Of a DNA stretch of 64,000 nucleotides, positions 57,001 through 63,817 are shown piece after piece. Source of the DNA: Hydractinia symbiolongicarpus. Lineage: Eukaryota; Cnidaria; Hydrozoa; Anthoathecata; Hydractiniidae. The stretch's first letter is position 1. Every line of letters begins with the position of its first letter. The DNA lies in the NCBI RefSeq assembly GCF_029227915.1, contig NC_079882.1:20465001-20529000 (forward strand), written 5' to 3'. The position numbers were made by a program, and so were the translations under genes. The notes beneath the pieces are model-generated. The model was not told the origin of the DNA and ran no database searches. It was given only the letters and a program-made list of their open reading frames with translations.

Positions 57001-58057
57001 GGCCAGGGTTTAGACTTATGTCACCAGAAAGAAGAATCAATGAACAAAGATAGTTTGTCTGGTTTTTCCTGCTTAAAACAAGAAAAGACAACATATAGTA
57101 CTTGATGTTAGTTTCTAAGTTCTTATTAGTAATTTCGTTACAAAGAGCTACAGATTCAGGCACGAAGAAAGATGATTTGTTACAACGCTCAAGTTTGGAG
57201 TATTTACAAACTTCATTGTGATAACTATGTACAACAAGTGTAACTATGGCAATTTGAAAGAAACAACCAGCTGATGCAAGCAATAAGTTTCTCTTTCTAC
57301 AGCTCATTACTTTAAGAAAGTTAACTATGATGAAGACGAAAAATATAAAAATATTTTCAGGAATGTAGATGTTTGCATAGTTATTGGCCAGTTCTTTCTG
57401 CAGGTTAATACTGTTTTTTTCTCCTTTCAAACCGTCAAAGGTTTGATTATAAATATAAAAAGGTGAGAATAATAATTTATGAACAGGTAAAATTGTCTTA
57501 CTATTTAATATAGTGCTATTTACAAATTCAGGCTTAATATTTTCAAAAATTGAAATTGAACAGTTAATAAAAAACAAACAGAAAATTATGTTAAAAAATA
57601 AATGAAAATTAAAAATTTTGGTTTGCCTTTTCCTTTTACCTTGTGTTAATTTATCACGAAACAAGTTGTTAAGTTCCGTATTACTTGTCGTTGTTGGTAC
57701 CTTTTTACGAGTAGGTTCACTAGTTTTTCGTTTCACAGTTTTTAGTTTTACTGTTTTTTCGCGTTTCTTTTTCAGCCTTTTTTCGTATCTAATAGGAATT
57801 TCAGTTTGTGCACTTACTGGAGGTTGATGAACATAATCACATTCATGAAATATAAATGGTATTTTGGTTGTATTGTTCATCTTTTTACAGTTATGTTCAC
57901 TAGTGCAAACATTTATCCTACTAGCGTTTATCTTGATGGCCGAAGTAATAGATAAGGCCAACTTTTCATTACCTTTCTTGACTAGATGTAAGCAATCCCC
58001 ATAGTACAGAGACATATTTAGAGTATTGTCTCTACATACCCAATCCGTTTCTGGCAT
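54017..58057 (-). CDS. LINE polyprotein: membrane segments, 2A-like motif, AP endonuclease, reverse transcriptase
   Basis: A 1346-codon ORF with no internal stop. Residues 16-30 (LYYGDCLHLVKKGN) are the tail of an SGNH hydrolase domain with its D-x-x-H pair. A Lys/Arg-rich stretch at 90-145 is followed by four hydrophobic, membrane-like segments (about 149-170, 234-250, 257-278, 318-344). Residues 344-353 read SGDISLNPGP, a 2A-like ribosome-skipping motif. Endonuclease motifs follow: HVNINSLLP (376-384), TESKLD (404-409), GGGVACFIRN (433-442), GVFYRPP (474-480), GDFN (507-510) and SDH (589-591). Reverse transcriptase has ILIDLQKAFD (967-976), PQGSILGPLLF (1028-1038) and the catalytic YADD (1057-1060). 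It would copy LINE RNA at nicked target DNA. Reading starts at the ATG at 58057, but the true frame probably began upstream (see 58058-58372). Confidence 0.93.
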   Translation of the reverse strand: MPETDWVCRDNTLNMSLYYGDCLHLVKKGNEKLALSITSAIKINASRINVCTSEHNCKKMNNTTKIPFIFHECDYVHQPPVSAQTEIPIRYEKRLKKKREKTVKLKTVKRKTSEPTRKKVPTTTSNTELNNLFRDKLTQGKRKRQTKIFNFHLFFNIIFCLFFINCSISIFENIKPEFVNSTILNSKTILPVHKLLFSPFYIYNQTFDGLKGEKNSINLQKELANNYANIYIPENIFIFFVFIIVNFLKVMSCRKRNLLLASAGCFFQIAIVTLVVHSYHNEVCKYSKLERCNKSSFFVPESVALCNEITNKNLETNIKYYMLSFLVLSRKNQTNYLCSLILLSGDISLNPGPPVDMTTVNEDWNVFKKRGFHMAHVNINSLLPKIDELRAIAFSTKIAIIGITESKLDNTVTDSEVSIEGYNLLRCDRNRHGGGVACFIRNDICYNAHKRLSENLECVMFDVLFPKTKPFTVGVFYRPPDQNNFVNNISDEFTTLDFDEKEFYLLGDFNINTLCNGRSIFKMNKTALKSDHVSGLQKQYVEFCSLYGLKQLIVEPTRVTCATATVIDHFLTNCVGKVSQSGVLNVGLSDHQMIFCTRKVKKVKFNTHKHIKFRSFKNYTKEQYQGLLRDTNFPNYNEFTDIDLAYSDFLTKLMSVIDTIAPTKEARIKCNSQEWFDGEIADKIATRDKLFKKFKKSKLQIDSDLWDEAKSNVQNLINKKKKEYYKNKITENTGKPKELWKTLKSMGLDNSKKSVPNYCLKDEDVLHFDTKSKLEIFKNFFSGLADGLLQNLPKPSNRFGINAVISYYKSLNIGNKIFNFQQVLEEDVLNLLNDTSTTKAPGLDTISGIFLKDGADVLCRPITQLCNLSISLSSFPSECKIAKLKPLYKKGSRTDPKNYRPISLPPLFSKIIERVVHNQTQAFLDENNILFKFQSGFRSCHSTDFCLSYIHDKISKGFDAGLLSGMILIDLQKAFDTINHSILLEKLGTLGFSNEVILWFRSYLANRTFCVSIDNLSSNPGKLECGVPQGSILGPLLFLLYVNDMPQALVQCDLFLYADDSCLLFQHKDITEMENALNTDFSNLCDWFVDNKLSIHFGEDKTKSILFASRGKIKKAEKLNISYNGVEIKQHTKVEYLGCIFDQSLSGESMALHVINKINGKIKFLYRQSSFLNKDLRRLLCNSLIQPHFDYASTVWYPNLTKVLKKKLQVAQNKCVRFCLQKSSRSHVGATDFKEINWLLVGERFKVCVNNHAYKFFQKKCPLYMSDVFIPSSHRRASTRSSFQRLEQSCVKTSQGQQCLSYLGPSLWNTLPEGLKRSSTTNSFKHNLKKHYFDVITRRDSDDFVN

Positions 58058-58372
58058 TAAAACTCAAGGTTTTTCTTTGTACAAATTTTACTCAAAGAAC
58101 AGTTGACATCATCTATTTTTCTCCATAAGTTGGAAATATGGAAATCACGAGGTAGAATTCCACACACAATAATCCTCAAGTTTGCTTTTTTCTTACGAAG
58201 CGCGATACCTATAGATGTTACACCATCCGCAATGTCTTTAGGTACACTGTTATGTAGGTTGTTGGTACCACAAAGAATGACTACAGTCTTACAGGATGAT
58301 GGAAGGTTGGTATTTAAAGCTCGCCATAATACATTTTCTACCTTGTCCCCACCAATACCAAGGTTGGTGGTA
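58058..58372 (-). pseudogene. LINE SGNH-hydrolase segment, frameshifted and 5'-truncated
   Basis: Minus-strand translation gives NLGIGGDKVENVLWRAL, VVILCGTNNLHNSVPKDI, LKIIVCGILPRDFHIS and RKIDDVNCSLSKIC, matching the esterase (SGNH) domain of CR1-like LINE ORF1 proteins: GTNNL is the block with the catalytic-site Asn, and GILPRD is a family phrase. The frame hits a TAA at 58059-58057, next to an AAAA run, while the rest of the domain (D-x-x-H) continues in another frame in the downstream ORF. One missing base explains this. The first SGNH block (GDS) is lost to 5' truncation at the Polinton junction. The plus-strand ORF across here is a shadow until 58373. Confidence 0.8.
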
Positions 58373-59710
58373 CCAAAAAGTGGTCGAATACTATACCTTG
58401 ATGTGGACTTTCACAAATTTAGGCTAACAAGAGGTTCATCGTACATCGAACTACCTAAGTGGGTAGCCTCTAAAAAGGCCGTCATTAACCCCCCGGTGAA
58501 TGAGGACGAGGAATGCTTTAAGTGGGCTGTTATAGCACCCTTACATCATGAGGAGATAGGGAAGAACCCGAATCGAATATCTCAGATGAAACCCTACGTA
58601 GACATTTATAACTGGGAGGGTATAGAGTTTCCAGCAAGTATCAAAAGCATACACAAACTTGGAGCGAATAACCCCGGGGCGAATAACCCCGACATAGCGG
58701 TCAATGTCTTGTATGTAACAGAAAAGAAGATCAACATCCTACGTCGATCGGTGCAGAACGGGCGTACGAAGGTGGTGACTCTATTGTACATCACCGATCA
58801 TAAAAAGACCCACTACACAGCCGTCAAAAGTCTATCGAGGCTCTTGGGCTAGGAGACCGCGAAGAATAGGAATGCAATGTATTTTTGTCTGAACTGCCTA
58901 CAGGAATTCCCCACGGTTGAATCGAGGGAAAAGCATTATAGGTACTGCAAAGACCATGAGGCTGTTAAAGTTACGTAGCCAACAGAGGTTGACAATACTA
59001 TAGGGATGGACAACAGCAATTCAAGTTACCCTTTGCCGTATATGCAGACTTCGAGAGTCTATTGATACCAGTAGAAGATGCCAGGAATACCAAGACAAAA
59101 AGGCTGAGCAAGCATGTACCATCTGGATGGTGAACCTATAGTACCTTTGCCTATGGGGATTTGCCGGACCCCCTAACAGTATACAGGGGTGAGGACTGTG
59201 TCACCCGCTTCGTTAACCACCTACAGGATGGAGTGAAACGTCTCTATAATACCTACTCTCAGCAGGACATGCTGCTTAGAGGTCCTGGAAAGGGAGCACA
59301 ACGAGGCCATACACTGCCCTATATGCGTAAAAACCTTAGATTATTGTGAGAATAACCGCAAAGGAAGGGACCATTGTCACTATACAAGGTTGTATAGAGG
59401 TGCAGCCCATAAAAACTGTAACCTTAAATACAAGATACCGGGTCACATACCTGTGATACTCCACAATCTCTTAGGGTACGATGCGCACCTGTTTATCCGA
59501 AAACTTAGTGAAAAGTACGATACCCAGGACATTGGTTGTATTGCTGAGAATACCGAAAAGTATATAAGTTTCAACGTGAAAATCAAGGTACTGCTTGCGG
59601 GCGTGGGATATGGGGATGGTGAAACGTATAAAAAGATCGAGATAAGGTTCATAGATTCCTGTCGAGTTGCCAGTCCAGGCCATCATGTACGAGTTTCACT
59701 AAGGCTACAT
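58373..59710 (+). pseudogene. Polinton DNA polymerase, middle piece (broken)
   Basis: The frame from 58373 reads PKSGRILYLDVDFHKF, SSYIELPKWVASKKAVI, CFKWAVIAPLHHEEIGK and NPDIAVNVLYV, then a stop at 58849-58851. Further pieces read YFCLNCLQEFPTVESREKHY (a zinc-finger-like block) and FAVYADFES near 59035-59058 (ExoI, D-x-E), with stops and frame changes between. From about 59300 come HCPICVKTLDYC, DHCHYTRLYRGAAHKNCNL and HNLLGYDAHLF (ExoII, near 59461), and RFIDSCR. A short segment repeats the motif GANNP, suggesting a small tandem duplication at 58663-58690. Family-B, protein-primed replication polymerase, not functional here. Confidence 0.88.
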
Positions 59711-60191
59711 GCAGCAAAAATATGATTCTAAAATACAGCTTTGTTACATGGATACGGACAGTTTTGTATACCATATAAGAACACATGATTTTTATGTTGA
59801 TATCGCTAACGATGTCGAAACACGTTTTGATACAAGTGCGTATAATCCTGATGATGGGAAGCCTCTTCCTATAGGAAAAAACAAGAAAGTTCTGGGTCTA
59901 ATGAAGGATGAGTTAAATGGGAAAATCATGACCGAATTCATCACCCTAAGGGCCAAGCTATATGCTTACAAGAGCTTTACCAAAGAGCGCGGTGATCACA
60001 AAACCAAAGGCGTGAAGAGATGTGTTACGAAAAAATCAATCACCTTCGACGACTACCAGCGATGTCTGGAAGAGGGCGTTGATATATACGAGAGTCAGGT
60101 CTTGATCCAAAAAAAGAGGCATGAGATTTACACCAAGAACAAGCTAGCACTCAACAGGGAGGATGACAAAAGGATCGTGCAACCCGATTAA
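59709..60191 (+). pseudogene. Polinton DNA polymerase, C-terminal piece
   Basis: A 160-codon frame starting MQQKYDSKIQLCYMDTDSF contains polymerase motif C (YMDTDSF, about 59744-59766) and continues to VQPD and a stop at 60191. The palm motif A (D-x-x-x-LYP) and motif B, which should lie between the exonuclease block and motif C, are missing. The preceding piece jumps from FIDSCR almost directly to this segment, so several hundred codons have been deleted, and a frame change sits at the junction. Confidence 0.88.
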
Positions 60192-60289
60192 ATTACAACG
60201 CTTGCCAGTGACCATTGCTGTCTGGCGTCTACAGGCGGATAAAATGGAAGTGTGTTTGTATATTGCTATAATCCTACACTATACCATGA

Positions 60290-60712
60290 TATCGAGTATT
60301 TGACACAGCCTCTGCGGAATATGAGCAGATAGAGAAACTCATCGATAAACGCCAAGCCCTGAAGGAAGGCCTACGCAAAGGCAGGGGTCACCTACTACCT
60401 AAAAAATGTACAGAAGGGTTTGTCGACAAGGCTTCGGAGGAGGCCATCGACAAGGTCCATAGCGAGTACGTACAACGTGAGCTTCAAAAAAAGCGGAAGA
60501 AGACGGCAAAAGCGTTTTCTACTCACGTGATTAGCCTGTATGCTAGCATGATTGGGAATTTTTTTTTATGGGGAATGCCCTTTAGAGAGTTCGTGAGATA
60601 CTTTGAGAGGGATCTAAATACCCACGAAGTTATATTCAAGGGGATAAAGGAGACTTTGCAGATCTTTGAAGATCAAGATCTATCTATTCATCTTATAGTA
60701 AAAAAGAAGTGA
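60290..60712 (+). CDS. Polinton cargo ORF, coiled-coil protein of unknown function
   Basis: A 140-codon frame opens just after a TGA at 60287-60289 and ends at 60712. It is strongly charged and helical: AEYEQIEKLIDKRQALKEGL, KASEEAIDKVHSEYVQREL and a run of Lys/Arg, then FSTHVISLYASMIGNFF. There is no ATG until 60527, so the 5' end is probably lost by a frameshift. I recall similar coiled-coil ORFs with a THV-x-LY phrase next to polymerases in cnidarian Polintons, but no function is known to me. Codon use is less AT-biased than the host genes in this window, as in the other Polinton ORFs. Confidence 0.5.
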   Translation, partial: YRVFDTASAEYEQIEKLIDKRQALKEGLRKGRGHLLPKKCTEGFVDKASEEAIDKVHSEYVQRELQKKRKKTAKAFSTHVISLYASMIGNFFLWGMPFREFVRYFERDLNTHEVIFKGIKETLQIFEDQDLSIHLIVKKK

Positions 60713-60745
60713 TTTATCTTATAGATCTTGAGGGCTATAAGATAA

Positions 60746-60988
60746 ATGAATGAAGAGGAGAAACAAGAAAGAAGAGTCATTACAAAGCCACCAAAGCATC
60801 CGGAAAGGGTTGCGCAGGGGCACAAGTTGGCGGCACTGATGAAGAAGATGAAGAAAGAAATGAAGCAACAAGAGGCTACTGTAAAGCTTGCAGTTAAAGC
60901 CTCTTCTGGGGCCAGTTACATACAGGCGGTTCACGTCTATGCTTGCAATAGGGGTTGGTATATGGTGGTATACAAGCAAGCATATTGA
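60746..60988 (+). CDS. Polinton cargo ORF, small basic protein
   Basis: An 80-codon ORF starts with ATG 34 bp after the preceding ORF. The N-terminal half is very basic: PKHPERVAQGHKLAALMKKM then KKEMKQQEA. The remainder (AVKASSGASYIQAVHVYACN) is less polar. Short proteins with a similar K-x-P-x-RV-x-xG-x-KLA block occur in Polintons (recalled, not checked). A nucleic-acid-binding virion protein is a guess. The C-terminus may be altered by frameshift. Confidence 0.5.
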   Translation: MNEEEKQERRVITKPPKHPERVAQGHKLAALMKKMKKEMKQQEATVKLAVKASSGASYIQAVHVYACNRGWYMVVYKQAY

Positions 60989-61203
60989 TGATAGCATATG
61001 ATAGATGATTTACTACTCTTCCGGGTAGTGAAAATTATAGTTAAAAGTGGTTTCCAACCCCTCTTTTATTGACCCTTTCAGGTGTATGTTAAAAGGTAGT
61101 GAAATATCAAATAGATGGAAATATTAAATAGATATCTACAAAGGAATCAATTTACTACAATATCCAGGTACCCGTACTACACTGCTGTATCAGGGCAGGG
61201 TCA

Positions 61204-61743
61204 GTGACTGGATATTGCCCAACCTACCTGGAAAATTTTAAATATCGGGGCGGGATATACTATGAAGGTTTTGAATACCCGACGGACGAAGATCTTTTAC
61301 ACAGGGTAGCGTCAGGCGAAAAAGCATGGGGTACATTTGCAAGAAGCAAGATCGATGATGATCTCGAGGATGATATTGAACGTCTGGGGCTCTATATTGT
61401 TGCGGCTAAAGAGATCAACTATGGCGCACTCTGTTACCAGGTCATCAAGGATAAGGATTTGAAGCTATTGGATTTGGCTGATATCACAAAAATAGGCGAT
61501 ATACTCAACTTTCCGATACCAGATAGACGTCTAGTCGATATTGATTTGGAGAATGAGCCTAATGTCATCAAAGGCATCGTCTATGGGTACCCGTTCTACA
61601 CCCAACATCCTTTGGGTTACGTCAGGGATCCGAATGAAGATGAAGATAACGAGGATGACGAGGATGACGAAATAGATTTGGATGACCTAGAGGAGCTCGT
61701 GAAAGCATTTTACCATTCCTTGATAACATCTGGCGGTACCTGA
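61204..61743 (+). CDS. Polinton cargo ORF, acidic protein of unknown function
   Basis: The frame encodes about 179 aa from a GTG-like left edge and is open further upstream, with no ATG found, so the start is uncertain or lost. Sequence features: PTYLENFKYRGGIYYEGF, GEKAWGTFARSKIDDDLEDD, VYGYPFYTQHPLGYV, then a very acidic tail (NEDEDNEDDEDDEIDLDDLE) and a short hydrophobic end. No domain recognised. It is the last plus-strand ORF before the gene direction switches to the integrase side. Confidence 0.5.
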   Translation: MTGYCPTYLENFKYRGGIYYEGFEYPTDEDLLHRVASGEKAWGTFARSKIDDDLEDDIERLGLYIVAAKEINYGALCYQVIKDKDLKLLDLADITKIGDILNFPIPDRRLVDIDLENEPNVIKGIVYGYPFYTQHPLGYVRDPNEDEDNEDDEDDEIDLDDLEELVKAFYHSLITSGGT

Positions 61744-61895
61744 ACATCCTCTGGAATAAGCACCAACTCCTCCGAAACAAAGCTTCTTTCATGACCATCT
61801 TTTAGGTAGTATAAAACTCAACTACTTGCTACAATACGATCCAACCTGTAAGTATGTTTGCTCCAAAGGGCATTGGTTGCGCGTCTTTTCGAGTC
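61744..61895. other. convergent gap between Polinton gene groups
   Basis: About 150 bp separate the plus-strand cargo ORFs from the minus-strand integrase remnant; nothing else is seen. Confidence 0.5.
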
Positions 61896-62689
61896 TCAAT
61901 GTTCTTCCCCGTGCTGCAGTAAATACAAGTACAATCCATCCTCAGGTAGGGATTTCTCCTTGAGATATTCCTCGCTTTTCGCGAGCGGTATCTCATCCAG
62001 CTTAATGGCCTTGCTGGGTTTGATGCCGATCATGGCAGTCTTAGCATTGCTGAGACCCTTCACTATGGTATACAGGTGCTTGACCCGAATGGAGCTAGGC
62101 TCCCCAGAGACCAACTCTTGAGCCTCTTGAGCCATTCACCGAGGACCTTGTTGTAGGACTCTACAAAGGCTGTAAACGTATGGTGATGACCCGTTTAATC
62201 TCCACACCTTTGCCTTCTAGTAGCTCGGTTACATCCGATTTAAACTCAGAACCATTATCACACTGGAGATTTTTTGGGTAGTGTAAAGGTCCTGCCTTGT
62301 AGATGTCCTTCAACATATCCTCAACTTCACTGGCCTTGTTCGCAGGGGCCTCGCTAAATATCTTGAGGCCACGTCAATCCTCGTGAGAATGTATTTATAG
62401 GTGTTTCCATACAACCGATCATGTGGCATGGAGAGCAGATCAAACTGATGAATCTCGTTTGGTCTTGTAATCGTAAACTGGGGGTAGTCTATACGTTTCG
62501 GGCCCTTGATGTCCGTAGCCACAAGAGTTGACGAGACAACCAACGGGTTACTAGCTTTTTGGAGAGACCGATATCCTTCGCGAGTAATTTGATAGCTTTC
62601 CGTCCGGTCCAGAAATTTTCCGGCATATAGTAAATTTGGCTTAGCTTTTTAGCCTCTTCTTCCGTAATACTATGTGATGCTTTTGACAT
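61896..62689 (-). pseudogene. Polinton integrase (retroviral/Ginger-type), broken
   Basis: On the minus strand, 62689-62489 encodes an N-terminal helix-turn-helix-like segment (KAIKLLAKDIGLSKKLVTRW). After a frame change, 62543-62310 reads ITRPNEIHQFDLLSMPHD (first catalytic Asp) and YKYILTRIDVASRYLARPL. Another frame near 62240-62266 gives QCDNGSEFK (second Asp), and 62135-61896 encodes the C-terminal part with KTAMIGIKPSKAIKL and LPEDGLYLYLL. This is the D,D-35-E core that inserts Polinton DNA into the genome. At least three frame disruptions make it inactive. I see no good candidate for the catalytic Glu region between the second Asp block and the C-terminal piece, so a deletion is likely there. 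Confidence 0.88.
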
Positions 62690-62820
62690 GTCTTTATTAT
62701 ACGTTTTAAAAACGCGTTTTTACAAAACATTTTAAGCCACAAAACCTAGCAGGAATAAGGAGCCAACAACGAAGGCCAATTCCCCATCCTGTTGCTCCTT
62801 TGAAGGGGTGTAAAAATCTT

Positions 62821-63114
62821 TCAATTACGGAGTCTTGCTTGAAGCGATGAAGTATTTGTATACATCGTCATCGAGCTCGTGAAGGCTTTTACCGGCCTTA
62901 GTTGCATCTCCATTTGCTTTGTAAACCAATCCAATTTAGCCTGCTTTTTTCGTATCCACTCTGCCTGAGCTGCATTCAGTCGTTCTATCGCATGGTCATG
63001 ATTTTTCTGCTCCGCTTCACCGTGTCCTGCAAGTTTACTGAATAGAACATTTGTCCCACTAAACGCTAATGCGTTGATCGCCGCACCTGCTACGATAATA
63101 GCGATCGTTGCCAT
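62821..63114 (-). CDS. Polinton small membrane protein (unknown function)
   Basis: A 97-codon ORF starting MATIAIIVAGAAINALAFSG. Residues 1-28 form one hydrophobic segment, followed by a polar helix HAIERLNAAQAEWIRKKQAK. I recall the MAxIxxxxGGAxxNALAFSG opening from cnidarian Polinton ORFs, where the protein is longer. Here the end (YTNTSSLQARLRN) looks frameshifted and truncated. Role unknown; a virion membrane or capsid-associated protein is only a guess. It starts immediately next to the stop of the HNH-like gene. Confidence 0.6.
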   Translation of the reverse strand: MATIAIIVAGAAINALAFSGTNVLFSKLAGHGEAEQKNHDHAIERLNAAQAEWIRKKQAKLDWFTKQMEMQLRPVKAFTSSMTMYTNTSSLQARLRN

Positions 63115-63771
63115 TTATTCTGAGACGAGACGATTGCCCTTTAACATGTGTTCACTCGCCCACATGGGCTGAGTGATGGTGTAGTGCAGCCTTTTCGCTA
63201 CCTCATCAAGCGACGAAGCATCCCCATTTTCCTTATATTGAAGTGGCACCTTGTGATTGATATGCCACTCTCCATAATCGCTCCAGGTCATCCCCTTGGA
63301 AAGCTGCTTGTCAATATAAGCTAGCAGTGTAAGAATATCGCAACCCAGGTACTCCTGAGAGCTGAGCTCCTTATTTCCCTTTAAGGCGCTGTGGGTTCGG
63401 CTTTTAACAACGTTATGTTTTTGATGGTCACTGCAGATGCTCCCACCCCCACAGTCCTTACATGTTGATCTTATCCTTTGATGGTTGCAGTCTTTGCAAT
63501 GAGACCTCTGTCTTTCATGCTTACAAGTCTGACTCCCCTTGCAGTCCTTGCATTGGGATCTCCTTTTTTCCTGAGGGAGATACTGACTCCCTTTGTAGTC
63601 TTTGCAATAGGCCCTCACCTTTTCATGGGAGCACTTGTTACGTTCACGCGACGCCTTGTTATCATTCAGGCAATTGATGCACCGTTTTGTTAGTTGACCG
63701 TTACGCTTGATCCTGAAACTGTCCAAAGATAAAAAGTGTTTACATTTTGGAAACCTACATTTTCCCTCCAT
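63115..63771 (-). CDS. zinc-repeat HNH-like endonuclease, Polinton cargo, intact
   Basis: A 218-codon ORF without interruption. The N-terminus is a Cys zinc-ribbon-like block (CRFPKC, KRCINCLNDNKASRER). Next come four to five short Cys/His repeats of about 14-18 aa of the form C-x-H-x5-6-C-K-D-C (CKHERQRSHCKDC, IRSTCKDCGGGSIC). The C-terminal part contains WSDYGEWHINHKVPLQY and YTITQPMWASEHMLKGNR, resembling the catalytic region of HNH endonucleases seen in large DNA viruses and Polintons. The usual H-x-D/N-H core is present as HINH. It probably nicks DNA with the repeats as DNA contacts (inference). It is one of the few unbroken ORFs in this element; its stop touches the next gene's ATG. Confidence 0.75.
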   Translation of the reverse strand: MEGKCRFPKCKHFLSLDSFRIKRNGQLTKRCINCLNDNKASRERNKCSHEKVRAYCKDYKGSQYLPQEKRRSQCKDCKGSQTCKHERQRSHCKDCNHQRIRSTCKDCGGGSICSDHQKHNVVKSRTHSALKGNKELSSQEYLGCDILTLLAYIDKQLSKGMTWSDYGEWHINHKVPLQYKENGDASSLDEVAKRLHYTITQPMWASEHMLKGNRLVSE

Positions 63772-63817
63772 GTTGACTCGTTTTTGCCCTTAGGGACAAA
63801 CGCGAGTTTGTGGTCAT

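Larger units (their letters stand above)
53728..58372 (-). mobile_element. CR1-like LINE, 5'-truncated, inserted in the Polinton polymerase
   Basis: A 4.6-kb minus-strand non-LTR retrotransposon. Its 3' end is a (TTAC)n-type tail (AGTAAGTAAGTAAG on the plus strand at 53728-53741), after a 3' UTR of about 290 bp. Its 5' end stops inside an SGNH-hydrolase-like coding segment at 58372. The flanking polymerase reading is continuous across the insertion (NPAL on the left, PKSGRILY on the right). No target duplication beyond about 2 bp (TA) is visible. The ORF order endonuclease then reverse transcriptase and the C-terminal LGPSLWNTLPEGL block are typical of the CR1/L2 group. Confidence 0.9.

Noticed and set aside
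58103-58372. plus-strand start of the 249-codon ORF
   Set aside because: This part is antisense to the LINE SGNH segment; real polymerase homology begins at 58373.
63462-63693. two plus-strand 71-codon ORFs
   Set aside because: Antisense shadows of the Cys-rich repeats of the HNH-like gene.
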